Made by a program: the position numbers and the translations under genes
In this document: one piece after another, positions 8,780-18,521 of the stretch
Numbering within the stretch: the first letter of the stretch is position 1
Layout of the letters: each line of letters starts with the position of its first letter
Source of the DNA: Lysobacterales bacterium
GTDB taxonomy: Bacteria > Pseudomonadota > Gammaproteobacteria > Xanthomonadales > Rhodanobacteraceae
Assembly (NCBI GenBank): GCA_017305135.1
Contig: JAFKNA010000006.1
Location: forward strand, 62,001 to 126,000
DNA length: 64,000 nucleotides
Direction: 5' to 3'
Notes under the pieces: generated by a model
Told to the model about the DNA's origin: nothing
Databases searched by the model: none
Seen by the model: the letters and a program-made list of their open reading frames with translations, nothing else

Positions 8780-8893
8780 GGCGGCTCCGTCGGTTCTCCC
8801 GCGACGATAGCCTGTGAACCCCGTCAGGTCCGGAAGGAAGCAGCGGCAGCAGGTGATTCGGGTGCCGGGATGTGGCTGGCGGAGCTGCCACCC
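8780..8893 (+). ncRNA. ffs: 4.5S signal recognition particle RNA
   Basis: Bacterial small SRP RNA. The conserved apical region CAGGTCCGGAAGGAAGCAGC (8825-8844), which binds Ffh, is intact and is followed by the returning strand GGTGCCGGGATG. The ends pair over the long hairpin: GGCGGCTCC at 8780 with GGAGCTGCC near 8881. It starts only about 7 nt after the tRNA CCA and precedes dnaX, a common gammaproteobacterial order. End coordinates are good to a few bases. Confidence 0.93.
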
Positions 8894-9214
8894 TCCGTTG
8901 ATGCTTTGCTCCAATGCGGGAAAAGAGCATCGGGATTGAAGTCCTTCCCACAACCGTCACGAGCGTGTGGGAGCGGCTTCAGCCGCGATGCTTTTGCTCC
9001 AATGCGGGGCAAATGGAATCCGGAGCGCGCGCGAACGCCGCAGGCGGCCTGCCGTAACTCCCTCCCACAACCATCTCGAATCTGTGGGAGCGTGAGCCGG
9101 CGCCGGCCCCGCAGGGCCGATCTGCGATCCTGCTGCTGACAGGCGTTGCGCCCCGTCGCTAACGGAAGCCCGCGCCCGCGGCTGGTAGAATGACAGGCTC
9201 GCCGCGAGCATCCC
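8894..9214. other. Repeat-filled gap between ffs and dnaX, no gene seen
   Basis: This 321-bp stretch holds a REP-type unit GTGGGAGCGGCTTCAGCCGC near 8967, a CCCACAAC...GTGTGGG inverted repeat at about 8947-8970, a second CCCACAACC...GTGGGAG pair at 9063-9090, and two copies of TTGCTCCAATGCGGG (near 8907 and 8994). No credible ORF is present. The dnaX promoter is not obvious. Confidence 0.6.
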
Positions 9215-10870
9215 ATGTCCTACCAAGCACTTGCCCGCAAATGGCGGCCGCGCCGTTTCACCGAGCTGGTCGGCCAGGAACACGTCGTCCGTGCGCTGAC
9301 CCACGCGCTGGACAGCGATCGCCTGCACCATGCGTTCCTCTTCACCGGCACGCGCGGGGTCGGCAAGACCACCATCGCGCGGATCTTCGCCAAATCGCTT
9401 AACTGCGCGCAGGGGCCGACCTCCAGCCCCTGCGGCGAATGCAGCGCCTGCGTCGACATCGATGCCGGCCGCTTCGTCGACCTGCTGGAGATCGACGCCG
9501 CCAGCAACACCGGCATCGACAACGTGCGCGACCTGATCGACAACGCCATGTACGCGCCGACCCGCGGCCGCTACAAGGTGTACCTGATCGACGAAGTGCA
9601 CATGCTGTCCAAGGGCGCCTTCAACGCGCTCCTGAAGACGCTCGAGGAGCCGCCGCCGCACGTCAAGTTCCTGCTCGCCACCACCGACCCGCAGAAGATG
9701 CTGGTGACGGTGCTCTCGCGCTGCATCAAGTTCAACTTGAAGCGGCTGACGCCCGAGCAGATCGCCGGCCAGATGCGCCACATCCTGGGCGAGGAGGGCA
9801 TCGCCTTCGACGAGGAAGGCATCGAGGTGCTGGCGCGCGCCGCCGATGGCTCGCTGCGCGACGGGCTGTCCCTGCTCGACCAGGCGATCGCGCACGGCAA
9901 CGGCGCCCTGCAGGCGGCGGAGGTCCATGCCATGCTCGGCACCGTCGAGCGCAGCCGGGTGCGCGCGGTGCTCGAGGTGCTCGCCAGCGGCGATGGCGAG
10001 GCGCTGCTGGCGGAGATCGAACGCATTGCCGACTTCGCGCCGGATTTCGGCCAGGTGCTCGACGAGCTGGCCGGACTCCTGCACCGGGTGCAGGTGCTGC
10101 AACTGGTGCCCGCCGCGGCCGCCGCGGAGGATGCGACGCTGGTTTCGATGGCAGGCCGCATCCATCCCGAGGACGTGCAGCTCTGGTACCAGATGGCGGT
10201 GACCGGGCGGCGCGACCTGCCGCTTGCGCCGACCCCGCGCGTGGGTTTCGAGATGGCGCTGCTGCGCATGCTGGCCTTCGTGCCCGTCGGCGCGGCGTCG
10301 AAGGCGCGGGCGCCCGCTGCCCCGGCAGCGGCGGCACCGCGTCCCGCTGCGACGCCGCCGGCTCGCGCGCCAATGCCGCCGCCTGCCGCGGTCGCCGAAG
10401 CGAAGGCTGCGGGCAGCAGGCCCGCCCCGCCGGTTCCGCCCGCCGCCGAGTCGGAAACCCGAATCCCCGATTCCCACTCTCCCGCCCCGGCGGCGGGGGA
10501 TTGGCCGGCCCTGATCGAGCGCGCGGGTCTCCGCGGTCCGGTCGGCCAGCTCGCCCGCCACGCCACCCTGCTTGGCGTGGATGGCGCCGTGATGCGGCTT
10601 GCGATCCGCCCGGTGCATGCCCATCTTGCCGATGAGCGGATGCTGGGCCAGCTCGAGCGGCAGCTTGGCGCGGCCATGGGCAAACCCGTGAAGGTCCGCT
10701 TCGAGCCCACCCGTGACGGCATCGAGACGCCGGCCGACCTTGCCGACCGTGCGGCGCGCGAACGCCAGCAGGCGGCCGAGCGCGCCGTGGAGGCCGACCC
10801 GGTCGTGCGCTCGCTGATCGACACCTTCGACGCGCGCGTCATCCCGGGCAGCGTGCGACCGGCCGATTGA
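9215..10870 (+). CDS. dnaX: DNA polymerase III subunit gamma/tau
   Basis: Clamp-loader ATPase that assembles the replicative polymerase and loads the beta clamp. The 551-residue protein has Walker A GTRGVGKT (45-52), zinc-binding cysteines 64, 73, 76 and 79, Walker B LIDEVH (124-129) and the sensor/arginine-finger LSRCIKF. A Pro/Ala-rich linker (about 360-430) leads to a C-terminal tau region ([18 protein letters not shown]) that would contact the polymerase alpha subunit. No A-rich slippery site for the gamma-forming frameshift is visible. The linker carries a 15-bp copy of the GGGAATC repeat at 10461-10475, translated in frame. ybaB and recR follow. Confidence 0.97.
   Translation: MSYQALARKWRPRRFTELVGQEHVVRALTHALDSDRLHHAFLFTGTRGVGKTTIARIFAKSLNCAQGPTSSPCGECSACVDIDAGRFVDLLEIDAASNTGIDNVRDLIDNAMYAPTRGRYKVYLIDEVHMLSKGAFNALLKTLEEPPPHVKFLLATTDPQKMLVTVLSRCIKFNLKRLTPEQIAGQMRHILGEEGIAFDEEGIEVLARAADGSLRDGLSLLDQAIAHGNGALQAAEVHAMLGTVERSRVRAVLEVLASGDGEALLAEIERIADFAPDFGQVLDELAGLLHRVQVLQLVPAAAAAEDATLVSMAGRIHPEDVQLWYQMAVTGRRDLPLAPTPRVGFEMALLRMLAFVPVGAASKARAPAAPAAAAPRPAATPPARAPMPPPAAVAEAKAAGSRPAPPVPPAAESETRIPDSHSPAPAAGDWPALIERAGLRGPVGQLARHATLLGVDGAVMRLAIRPVHAHLADERMLGQLERQLGAAMGKPVKVRFEPTRDGIETPADLADRAARERQQAAERAVEADPVVRSLIDTFDARVIPGSVRPAD
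10461..10475. repeat. GGGAATC-family repeat unit inside dnaX
   Basis: GAATCCCCGATTCCC matches the arms of the intergenic elements at 11236-11382 and 11991-12124, but here it is read as protein in the disordered linker of DnaX. Confidence 0.7.
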
Positions 10871-10907
10871 ACGGCATCCGTTTCGTCCAGAACGTCAGGA
10901 GATCGAC

Positions 10908-11231
10908 ATGAGAGGTCCATTGGCTGGCCTGATGCAGCAGGCCCAGCGCATGCAGGAAGAAATGAAGCGCGCGCAGGAGGAACTCGCGCAGGCCGAAGTC
11001 ACCGGCCAGGCCGGCGGCGGGCTGGTGAGCGTGCGCATGAGCGGCCGCCACGAGGTGCGCGGCGTCAGCATCGACCGCAAGCTGTTCGCCGACGATCCGG
11101 AGATGGCCGAAGACCTGGTCGCCGCCGCCATCAACGACGCGGTCAACAGGATCGCCAGCCTAAACCAGGAAAAGCTCGGCAACCTCACCGCCGGCATGAA
11201 CCTGCCGCCGGGATTCAAGATGCCGTTCTGA
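10908..11231 (+). CDS. YbaB/EbfC nucleoid-associated protein
   Basis: A 107-residue DNA-binding protein that forms a dimer with pincer-like helices. It has the family's Met/Gln/Glu-rich N-terminal helix ([21 protein letters not shown]), the sheet region [19 protein letters not shown] and the C-terminal [16 protein letters not shown]. The ATG at 10908 has an AGGAGA ribosome site 6 bases upstream. It sits between dnaX and recR as in most gammaproteobacteria, consistent with co-expression for replication and repair. Confidence 0.95.
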   Translation: MRGPLAGLMQQAQRMQEEMKRAQEELAQAEVTGQAGGGLVSVRMSGRHEVRGVSIDRKLFADDPEMAEDLVAAAINDAVNRIASLNQEKLGNLTAGMNLPPGFKMPF

Positions 11232-11235
11232 GGAG

Positions 11236-11382
11236 CCGGGAATCGGGAATCGGGAATGGGGAATAGTTACAGCCAGCTCTTCGCGGGCCCGCAGATTGCC
11301 TCCTCCGATGGAGTAGCTTCCGCGTCCGGAAGGGCGGTCGCACTCGCTTTTGCGATTCCCCATTCCCGATTTCCGATTCCCG
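11236..11382. repeat. GGGAATC inverted-arm element between ybaB and recR
   Basis: The left arm (11236-11266) is made of GGGAATC units in tandem; the right arm (11354-11382) is the same motif inverted (GATTCCC units). About 87 bp separate the arms. The element fills nearly the whole gap, and its arms could form a long hairpin in the polycistronic transcript. Confidence 0.8.
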
Positions 11383-11392
11383 ACCCGAAGCC

Positions 11393-11989
11393 ATGTCTTC
11401 CTCCCCGCTTCTTGCCGAACTGATCGACGCCCTGCGCTGCCTGCCGGGCGTGGGCGCGAAGACCGCGCAGCGCATGGCCTTCCACGTGCTGGAGCGCGAT
11501 CGCGCCGGCGCGCGGCGGCTGTCGGCAGCGCTCGGCACCGCGGTCGAACGTATCGGCAACTGCACGCGCTGCCGCACCTTCAGCGAGGAAGCGGTATGCG
11601 GGTTCTGCGCCAGCGCCTCGCGTGATCGCGCCGCGCTGTGCGTCGTGGAGACGCCGGTCGACCAGCTCGCCATCGAGCAGGCGACGGGCTACCGCGGGCA
11701 GTACTTCGTGCTGCTCGGCCGGCTCTCGCCGCTCGACGGCATCGGTCCGCAGGAATTGGGACTGGATCGCCTCGCCGCGCGACTCGCCGAAGGCGAGGTG
11801 CAGGAACTGATCGTCGCCACCAATCCCACCGTGGAGGGCGAGGCCACCGCCCATCTCCTCGCCCAGCTCGCCAGCGGCGCCGGCATCCGTGCCAGCCGCA
11901 TCGCCCACGGCGTGCCGCTCGGCGGCGAACTCGAATACATCGACCGTGGCACCCTGGCGCATGCGTTCGGTGGCAGGCAGGAGCTGTGA
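11393..11989 (+). CDS. recR: Recombination mediator protein RecR
   Basis: Works with RecF and RecO to load RecA on gapped DNA. The 198-residue protein has a helix-hairpin-helix ([17 protein letters not shown]), a zinc finger with the four cysteines of [16 protein letters not shown], and a Toprim domain ([15 protein letters not shown] ... [12 protein letters not shown]) ending in a Walker-B-like [12 protein letters not shown]. The length is normal. The start codon lies ten bases after the repeat element, so its ribosome site is largely made of repeat-derived sequence. Confidence 0.96.
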   Translation: MSSSPLLAELIDALRCLPGVGAKTAQRMAFHVLERDRAGARRLSAALGTAVERIGNCTRCRTFSEEAVCGFCASASRDRAALCVVETPVDQLAIEQATGYRGQYFVLLGRLSPLDGIGPQELGLDRLAARLAEGEVQELIVATNPTVEGEATAHLLAQLASGAGIRASRIAHGVPLGGELEYIDRGTLAHAFGGRQEL

Positions 11990-11990
11990 A

Positions 11991-12124
11991 GCCGGGAATG
12001 GGGAATCGGGAATCGGGAATGGTTCAAGCAAGCGCCTCCGCGTCCTCGCGGTTCGCGTCAGGTTCGCGTCAGGTCAACTGCCGCTTATGATGACGATTCC
12101 CTATTCCCGACTCCCCATTCCCGA
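11991..12124. repeat. GGGAATC inverted-arm element between recR and the HIT gene
   Basis: The left arm (11992-12020) carries GGGAATGGGGAATCGGGAATC-type units, and the inverted right arm (12095-12124) ends two bases before the HIT start codon. The core contains a short direct repeat (GGTTCGCGTCA twice, 12050-12070). Confidence 0.8.
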
Positions 12125-12126
12125 AC

Positions 12127-12471
12127 ATGTCCGACACCCTGTTCGACAAGATCATCCGCCGCGAGATACCGGCCGACATCGTCTACGAGGATGAGGACGT
12201 GCTGGCCTTCCGCGACGTCAATCCCCAGGCGCCGGTGCACGTGCTGTTCGTCCCCAAGCAGCCGATCGCCACCCTCGACGACCTGACCGACGCGGACGCG
12301 ACGCGGGTGGGGCGCCTGCTGGTGGCGGCGTCGAAATACGCGCGTGCCGAAGGCCTCGCCGAGGATGGCTACCGCTTCGTCATCAACTGCAACCGCCACG
12401 GCGGGCAGACGGTGTATTACCTGCACCTGCACCTGCTCGGCGGGCGCGTCATGACCTGGCCGCCGGGCTGA
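12127..12471 (+). CDS. HIT family protein (HinT-like), with altered triad
   Basis: Histidine-triad nucleotide hydrolase or transferase of the HINT branch, 114 residues. The fold is clear: TLFDKIIRREIPADIVYEDEDVLAFRDVNPQAP, then NCNRHGGQTV and the C-terminal MTWPPG. The triad region reads Y-L-H-L-H-L-L where the family normally has H-x-H-x-H, so the first histidine is a tyrosine (codon TAC at 12418-12420), while the catalytic second and third histidines remain. The start codon abuts a repeat arm, leaving no clear ribosome site. The exact substrate is unknown; adenosine phosphoramidates are typical for the family. Confidence 0.9.
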   Translation: MSDTLFDKIIRREIPADIVYEDEDVLAFRDVNPQAPVHVLFVPKQPIATLDDLTDADATRVGRLLVAASKYARAEGLAEDGYRFVINCNRHGGQTVYYLHLHLLGGRVMTWPPG

Positions 12472-12472
12472 G

Positions 12473-12609
12473 AGTTTATGAAACACAAATTCTCGGCCCG
12501 ACCAGGGATGGCCGGTCGCGAGGCAGGCACGCAAGTGACTGATTCGCGAGAGCAGGTCCGGGCGTGTATCGGACCTGCGACTGGAAAATTGCGCAGGATG
12601 GGCAATTTT
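12473..12609. terminator. Cluster of three hairpins between convergent hinT and slp genes
   Basis: Three inverted repeats lie in the 3' gap: GAGAGTTT/AAATTCTC (12473-12495, one wobble), GCAGGTCC/GGACCTGC (12552-12559 and 12571-12578) and AAAATTGC/GCAATTTT (12585-12592 and 12602-12609). The last has T residues on either strand and could stop transcription from both sides. They may simply be terminators. Confidence 0.5.
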
Positions 12610-12632
12610 TCACAGGCGCTGACCGGGCGCTG

Positions 12633-13193
12633 CTAGCGGCGCGGCGGGTGGCGTGGCCCGGAGCGGATGATGACGCTGCCGCCCCAGTAGGGGCCCCAGT
12701 AGGGTCCCCAGCCGTACGGAGAGCCGTACATCCAGGGATCCCAGTACGGCGGCGGGCCCGAGTACTGGCTGCGCGGCGGCCACAGGTAGATCGCGTCGGC
12801 GGCCACGTGCGGATAGCGGTAATCGAACTCGCCGACCTTGGCGACATCGGTGCCGGTCACCTCGCCGACCACCGTGACCAGGCGTCCGCGCTCGAAGACT
12901 TCCGGGTCGTAGAAGCCGCTGCGGCAGGCGATGAAGCGCCCATCGGCGGGATCGCGCAGCATCGGCCGCGCGCTGAGGTCGAGCTGCCGCGAGAGGATTT
13001 CAAAGCAGGTGGTGCTGGCCTTGGGCTGCACCTCGATGATCTCGCCGCCCCAGCGCACGCGCTGCGCGGGCGCGCCCTGTTCGACCGCGTCGCGCGGGGT
13101 CAGCGCCGGGAACTCGCCCTTGAGCGGCGCCGGCACGGTGGCGCAGGAAGCGAGCGCCAGTGCCGCCACTCCAATCAGCCATTGCCTGTTCAT
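12633..13193 (-). CDS. Slp family outer-membrane lipoprotein
   Basis: A 186-residue lipoprotein with signal peptide and lipobox (LALASC) after MNRQWLIGVAA. The Slp domain follows (TPRDAVEQGAPAQRVRWGGEIIEVQPK ... TCFEILSRQLD), with FVYDPEVF-like GFYDPEVFERGRLVTVVGEV. The tail is rich in Trp, Tyr, Gly and Pro (about 145-180). Slp proteins are starvation- or stress-induced outer-membrane lipoproteins of unclear role. The ATG at 13193 is one base past the tgpA stop, so it is the last gene of the moxR-DUF58-tgpA-slp operon. A longer upstream frame is the shadow of tgpA. Confidence 0.88.
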   Translation of the reverse strand: MNRQWLIGVAALALASCATVPAPLKGEFPALTPRDAVEQGAPAQRVRWGGEIIEVQPKASTTCFEILSRQLDLSARPMLRDPADGRFIACRSGFYDPEVFERGRLVTVVGEVTGTDVAKVGEFDYRYPHVAADAIYLWPPRSQYSGPPPYWDPWMYGSPYGWGPYWGPYWGGSVIIRSGPRHPPRR

Positions 13194-13194
13194 G

Positions 13195-15249
13195 TCACAC
13201 CTCGATCCGCGCCGCGTCCGGCTGCGCCGTCGCGCCTGCCGGCGCGCCCGCGGCGCGGCGCGATGGCAGCGCAAGCCGCCGGGCGCGTCGGGCGAAGGCC
13301 GCCACGCGCGCCGCATCGGCGATGCGTGCACCATAACGCAGCTCGGCATACTCGCCGATGACCGGCGCGAGCCGCGCGGCGAGTGCCGGTGCATCACCGT
13401 TCATGCGGGCGAGGAACTCCATCGGCCCCTCCGCCGGGCGATGCGCGATGCCGCGCCTGCCGAGCCTGCGCAGGAGATGCGCCCAGGCGCGATCGAGTTC
13501 GTCGCCGCGCACCCGCGGGCCACCCCTGAGCGCCCACAGCGTCGCCAGCACCATGGCCACCGCGAGTGCCGCCGACAGCGCCAGCAGAAGATCGCCGGGT
13601 CGCGCGTCGGCGACGCCGAACGGCGTCAGCAGCCCCTTCTGGCGCAGGGCGTCGAAGCGCAGCACCCCCTGCGTCCACAGGCGGTTCACCACGTCCAGCT
13701 GGTTGCGCAGGCTGCGCAGCCAGTCATCGTCGCCCCATCCACCCGCGCCGGCCGCGCCGCCGCTGCCCGCCTCGACACGTGTCGGACTGACCGCCGCGGT
13801 GGGATCCACGCGCAGCCAGCCGCGGCCCTCCATCCAGACCTCGGCCCAGGCGTGGGCGTCGGACTGACGCACCAACAGGTAGCGGTACGTCGCGTTCCAC
13901 CAGCCGCCCTGGTAGCCGGTGACGACGCGCGCCGGGATTCCGCCTGCGCGCATCAGGAACACGAACGAAGAGGAATAGTGCTCGCAGTAGCCGCGCTGCG
14001 TGTCGAACAGGAACTCGTCCACGGAGTCGCGGCCGAGCAGCGGTACTTCGAGGGTGTAGGTGAACTCGCGGCGATAGAACTCGAGCGCGGCCTGCACCAT
14101 GCCGGCATCGTCGCGCCCCTCGAGCCGCCAGCGCGTGGCCAGCGCGCGGGAGCGCGGGTCGACGCCGGCCGGCAACGCCAGCGCGCGCGCCCGCTCGGTC
14201 CCTTCCAGCGTCGGCGCCAACCGGTACCCGGTAGCCGACCGCAGGCGGTACTGGCGCGGCTGGTTGACCGGCGTCATGGCCACGGCGATGCGGCCGGCGG
14301 AGAGGCGGGCACCCGCCGGTGCTTCCAGCGGCACGTCGAGCGCCGGCAGCCAGCGTTGCCGCGAGGGCTCCAGCGTCACCGTGTAGGCGAGGGCCGCGCT
14401 GGTGTCTTCCACCTCCTCGACCGGTGTCCAGGCCCGGCGCGGCCCGCGTGTCCAGGTGGTACCGTCGAAGTCCCACATGATGAGGGCGCGGAAGTAGCGC
14501 TGCGCCGGTGCCGGCGGCGCGCCCTCGTCGAAATCGACGCGCAGGGCAGGGGAGTCGTCGATCAGCAACTCCGTCATCGAGCCCGGCGCCATCTCCTCGG
14601 AGAGGCCGGTGCGTGCATCGAGATCGTCGCCGGGCGCGCCCCACAGCGGCGAGGCCAGCCGCGGCACCAGCACGAAGGCGGCCGCCGCCAGCGGCAGGCT
14701 GGCACCGAGCAGCACCGCGCCGGTGCGAAGCTGCAGGCGCAGCGCGGTCCTGCCACGCGGCAACGCCGGCTGAAGCGACACCAGGCTGGCGAGCAGCAGC
14801 ACCAGCACCGTGCAGATCAGCAGGGTGAAGAGGAGCGACTGCTCGAACAGCAGCGCACTCATCAATACGAAGGCCGCGAAGCCGAGGGCGACCCGCGCGT
14901 CGCGCCGGCGTTCGGTCTCCAGCAGCTTCAGCGCCAGCAGGCCGCAGCCCAGCATGGTGCCCGGTTCGCGTCCGAAGAGATTGCCGAAGTGCATCACCAC
15001 CAGCACCAGCAGCAGGCCGGCGAGCGGCAGGCGGATCCAGCTCGCGATCACGCCGGCGCCGCGACGGCGGCTCCACCAGCGCAGCGCCACGAGCGCCAGC
15101 AGCGGCAGCGACAGCCAGGCGGGAAGGTGGCCGACATGCGCCAGCAGCGTCGCCGCGGTGGTCGCGCTGAGCAGGCCGAAGGTGTGCGCGTCGAGGCGTT
15201 CCACCGAGCTCGCCGGCGGCGCCGTCCGCCCCCGCCTGCGCCTAAGCAC
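13195..15249 (-). CDS. TgpA-like transglutaminase (DUF3488/transglutaminase domain) membrane protein
   Basis: A 684-residue inner-membrane protein with several N-terminal helices (about 20-190), a DUF3488 region and a periplasmic transglutaminase-like domain. The catalytic triad is visible: cysteine in GYCEHYSSSF, histidine in SDAHAWAEVW and aspartate in WLRVDPTAA. A further helix (LLLALSAALAVAMVLATLW) and a C-terminal cytoplasmic tail follow. In Pseudomonas the homologue TgpA is essential, though its substrate is unknown. It overlaps the DUF58 gene by 8 bases and is followed at once by slp, forming one operon with moxR. Confidence 0.92.
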   Translation of the reverse strand: MLRRRRGRTAPPASSVERLDAHTFGLLSATTAATLLAHVGHLPAWLSLPLLALVALRWWSRRRGAGVIASWIRLPLAGLLLVLVVMHFGNLFGREPGTMLGCGLLALKLLETERRRDARVALGFAAFVLMSALLFEQSLLFTLLICTVLVLLLASLVSLQPALPRGRTALRLQLRTGAVLLGASLPLAAAAFVLVPRLASPLWGAPGDDLDARTGLSEEMAPGSMTELLIDDSPALRVDFDEGAPPAPAQRYFRALIMWDFDGTTWTRGPRRAWTPVEEVEDTSAALAYTVTLEPSRQRWLPALDVPLEAPAGARLSAGRIAVAMTPVNQPRQYRLRSATGYRLAPTLEGTERARALALPAGVDPRSRALATRWRLEGRDDAGMVQAALEFYRREFTYTLEVPLLGRDSVDEFLFDTQRGYCEHYSSSFVFLMRAGGIPARVVTGYQGGWWNATYRYLLVRQSDAHAWAEVWMEGRGWLRVDPTAAVSPTRVEAGSGGAAGAGGWGDDDWLRSLRNQLDVVNRLWTQGVLRFDALRQKGLLTPFGVADARPGDLLLALSAALAVAMVLATLWALRGGPRVRGDELDRAWAHLLRRLGRRGIAHRPAEGPMEFLARMNGDAPALAARLAPVIGEYAELRYGARIADAARVAAFARRARRLALPSRRAAGAPAGATAQPDAARIEV

Positions 15250-16219
15250 GGCCGGGCCCTGGCAGCAGCGCGAGCGCCTTCATGCAGTCGGCCTGCTGGG
15301 CGGCACCGGAGCCGGGACCGAACTCCTCGCCCGGCAGGCGCAGGAGGTAGGTCCGCCGGCCCGCGTCCGCCGCCGCCACCCAGGCGGCGAGGCGGCTGAT
15401 GCGCGCTTCCGCGTCGAGGCCGGAAAGCCGCGCGTGGTCGAACACCAGGATCTCGCCGGCTTCGCGTTCGGGTTCGCGGACCAGCAAGGTGTCGTGCCGC
15501 GCCGAGGCCTTCCAGGCGATCAGGCGCGGCGGATCGGTGCTGCGGTATTCGCGAAGGTCGGCCGGCTCGCCCTCGGCGCCGTGGCGGGCCAGCGCGCCTT
15601 CGCTGCCGTGGCCGGCCGGGAACGGCGGCGTGGGTGTCTCCAGCGCCGGCCAGACCAGGAACGCGGCGTCCGGATGCGCCCAGCTCCAGAGCTGGAACAG
15701 GCCGAGCGGATAGGTTGTCGAAAGACGAAGCGGGCCCGGGCGCAGCCAGCCGCGCCGCGTCTCCGTGATGGCGAACAAGGCCTCGCCCGGCTCGCCGCGC
15801 AGCAGCGAGAACGCGGTTTCGTCATCGCCGCGGCGGATGCACAGTGCCTGGCGATCGCGGCCGGCGGCATCGAAGGCGAGGCGCAGGCGCAGCGGCTCGC
15901 CGGCGTGCGCGGGATTGGCACGCATGGCGACCAGGCGCAGGCCGCTCATCGCACGGAAACCGGCGAAGATGCTGCCCCCGGCGGCGGCGCCGAGCAGGCA
16001 GGTGAGCAGCAACGCCGGGTTGTTGCCGTAGTTGAGCGCGCCGAGCAGCATCACGAATAGCAGCAACGCGAACATCAGCCCGAAGCGCGTTGGCAGCACG
16101 TAGATGCGGCGGCGGTCGAGGCGGATCGGCAGCGGCTCGGGGCGGCGCTTGCGGGTCAGCGCCGGCAGGCGGCGCTCGGCAGCGCTGGAGATGCGTTGCC
16201 CGACCGGGGCGGCGTTCAC
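15242..16219 (-). CDS. DUF58 domain-containing membrane protein
   Basis: DUF58 proteins pair with MoxR ATPases and TgpA-like transglutaminases, and probably assist folding or assembly of envelope complexes. Two membrane helices (FGLMFALLLFVMLLGALNYG and LLLTCLLGAAAGGSIFAGF) precede a beta-rich region and the DUF58 core (LREYRSTDPPRLIAWKASARHDTLLVREPE) with a von-Willebrand-like end. I chose GTG at 16219 (29 bp after the moxR stop), giving 325 residues. The first ATG (16291) would overlap moxR by 44 bases and add a Pro-rich stretch. The start is uncertain; the stop is firm. Confidence 0.85.
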   Translation of the reverse strand: MNAAPVGQRISSAAERRLPALTRKRRPEPLPIRLDRRRIYVLPTRFGLMFALLLFVMLLGALNYGNNPALLLTCLLGAAAGGSIFAGFRAMSGLRLVAMRANPAHAGEPLRLRLAFDAAGRDRQALCIRRGDDETAFSLLRGEPGEALFAITETRRGWLRPGPLRLSTTYPLGLFQLWSWAHPDAAFLVWPALETPTPPFPAGHGSEGALARHGAEGEPADLREYRSTDPPRLIAWKASARHDTLLVREPEREAGEILVFDHARLSGLDAEARISRLAAWVAAADAGRRTYLLRLPGEEFGPGSGAAQQADCMKALALLPGPGRA

Positions 16220-16247
16220 GGCGCGGGGCGTCGGGCCGGGCCCGGGA

Positions 16248-17201
<954 letters not shown>

Positions 17202-17321
17202 TGCTCGGCGGGGGTGCGGGGGAACGCCGGAGTGTAGCCTGAGCCGGGCCGGGCCTCAGCCCGGCGGGTGCCCGGTTCGCCGACGGCAGGTGGCTGCGCC
17301 AGGGTGCCGGTCGCGGGCGTC

Positions 17322-17349
17322 GGTCGCGCCCAGGTGCGCTCCTGCGGGA
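17322..17349. repeat. REP-like repeat upstream of moxR (inverted copy)
   Basis: GGTCGCGCCCAGGTGCGCTC is the reverse of the TGTAGGAGCGCACC-type unit seen at 881. It lies in the gap between the yceF 3' end and the moxR 5' end. Confidence 0.6.
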
Positions 17350-17370
17350 ACCCGGCCTCTGCCCCCAAGC

Positions 17371-17964
17371 TCAGGGCACGCGCAGGCCCGCTTCCCGAAG
17401 CAGTCGCGCCAGGGTGATCAGCGGCAAGCCGACGAGCGCCGTGGGGTCAGTGCTCTCGATGCGTTCGAACAGGCTGATGCCGAGCCCCTCTGCCTTGAAG
17501 CTGCCGGCGCAGTCGAGCGCCGGCTCGGCGGCGAGGTAGCGCGCGATCTCGCCGGTCGCGAGGGGGCGGAAGGCCACGCGGGTGGTATCGACCGCCTCGT
17601 GGGCGGCGGCTCCCGGCGTGCGCACATCGACGACGCACACGGCGGTGTGGAACAGCACGCTGTGCCCGGCGCTGGCGGCGAGCTGGATGCGGGCCGCCTC
17701 GACGGAACCGGGCTTGCCGAGTGCGCGGCCTTCGAGGTCGGCGACCTGGTCGCTGCCGATGACCAGCGCGCCGGGATGGCGGGCGGCCACGGCTTCAGCC
17801 TTGGCGCGGGCGAGGCGCACCGCCAAGGCGCGTGGAGCTTCGCCGTCCAGTGACGCCTCGTCGACTTCGGGTGCGACGCTTCGGAACGGCAGGCCGAAGC
17901 GGGCGAGCAGTTCGCGCCGGTAGGGCGAGGTGGAGGCGAGGATCAGCTCGGGTGTTTCCATCAT
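17371..17964 (-). CDS. yceF: Maf family nucleotide pyrophosphatase (YceF type)
   Basis: Hydrolyses non-canonical or modified nucleoside triphosphates; the YceF subfamily prefers 7-methyl-GTP. The 197-residue protein has the Maf N-terminal loop LILASTSPYRRELLARFGLPF, the ALVIGSDQVADLEG active-site region and FKAEGLGISLFERIES. SDQV, rather than the SDT of dTTP/UTP-type Maf, supports YceF. It is back-to-back with the yceD-rpmF operon, as in E. coli. Its start overlaps the upstream small membrane gene by four bases. Confidence 0.92.
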   Translation of the reverse strand: MMETPELILASTSPYRRELLARFGLPFRSVAPEVDEASLDGEAPRALAVRLARAKAEAVAARHPGALVIGSDQVADLEGRALGKPGSVEAARIQLAASAGHSVLFHTAVCVVDVRTPGAAAHEAVDTTRVAFRPLATGEIARYLAAEPALDCAGSFKAEGLGISLFERIESTDPTALVGLPLITLARLLREAGLRVP

Positions 17965-18401
17965 GGCGCTGCGTGCTCACGCGCCTGGGCGAGGTCCGCG
18001 CGCACGTCGGCGAGCCGTTCGAGTTGGCGCACCAGCATGGCGCGCGTTTCCGCCAGCGCGTCGCGGGCGGCGAGGAGTTTCGGTACCGGCGCATCGGCGG
18101 CGTGTTCGCGCAGCCACAGGCGGTGTGCGAGGAGATCGCGCAGCGCGTCCTGGACCTGCGGTTCTGCGGCGAGCGTGGCGCTGGCCGACAGCTGTGCGCC
18201 GGCACCGGGCAGCGGCTTGGCGAGCGCCGGCACCTCGCGCAGGCGGGCGCGGCATTCGAGCAGCTCGCGTTCGAGGGCGTCGGCGAGGTCGAAGATCTCG
18301 GCCAGCAGTTGCGTGCGCCGGCGCAGGCCGCGCTCGCGCCAGTACACGGCGAGGGCAACCAGGACCAGGATGCTGGCGATCGCGGGCAGCAGGTAGCTCA
18401 C
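17961..18401 (-). CDS. Small membrane-anchored coiled-coil protein of unknown function
   Basis: I do not recognise this 146-residue protein. It has one N-terminal helix (SYLLPAIASILVLVALAVYW) followed by a charged Leu/Ala/Arg-rich stretch likely to form a coiled coil (LRRRTQLLAEIFDLADALERE). The start is inferred as GTG at 18401, directly before the membrane segment; an ATG at 18512 would add a non-helical leader lying over the yceD promoter. Its stop overlaps the yceF start as ATGA, so the two are coupled. It diverges from yceD, sharing a 120-bp regulatory gap. Confidence 0.7.
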   Translation of the reverse strand: MSYLLPAIASILVLVALAVYWRERGLRRRTQLLAEIFDLADALERELLECRARLREVPALAKPLPGAGAQLSASATLAAEPQVQDALRDLLAHRLWLREHAADAPVPKLLAARDALAETRAMLVRQLERLADVRADLAQAREHAAP

Positions 18402-18521
18402 GGGGACGGCATCGGGCGGGAAGGCCGCTAGTCTGCGGATGTGCCGCGCGTTCGGCAAATCGCCCGCGGGCGCGGGGTTCAGGTTGACATGGTCCCAGCC
18501 CGCACCTACCATCGCGCGCCC

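Noticed and set aside
9215-10870. Programmed frameshift in dnaX producing gamma
   Set aside because: No run of A residues or slippery heptamer with a following stem was found in the linker region.
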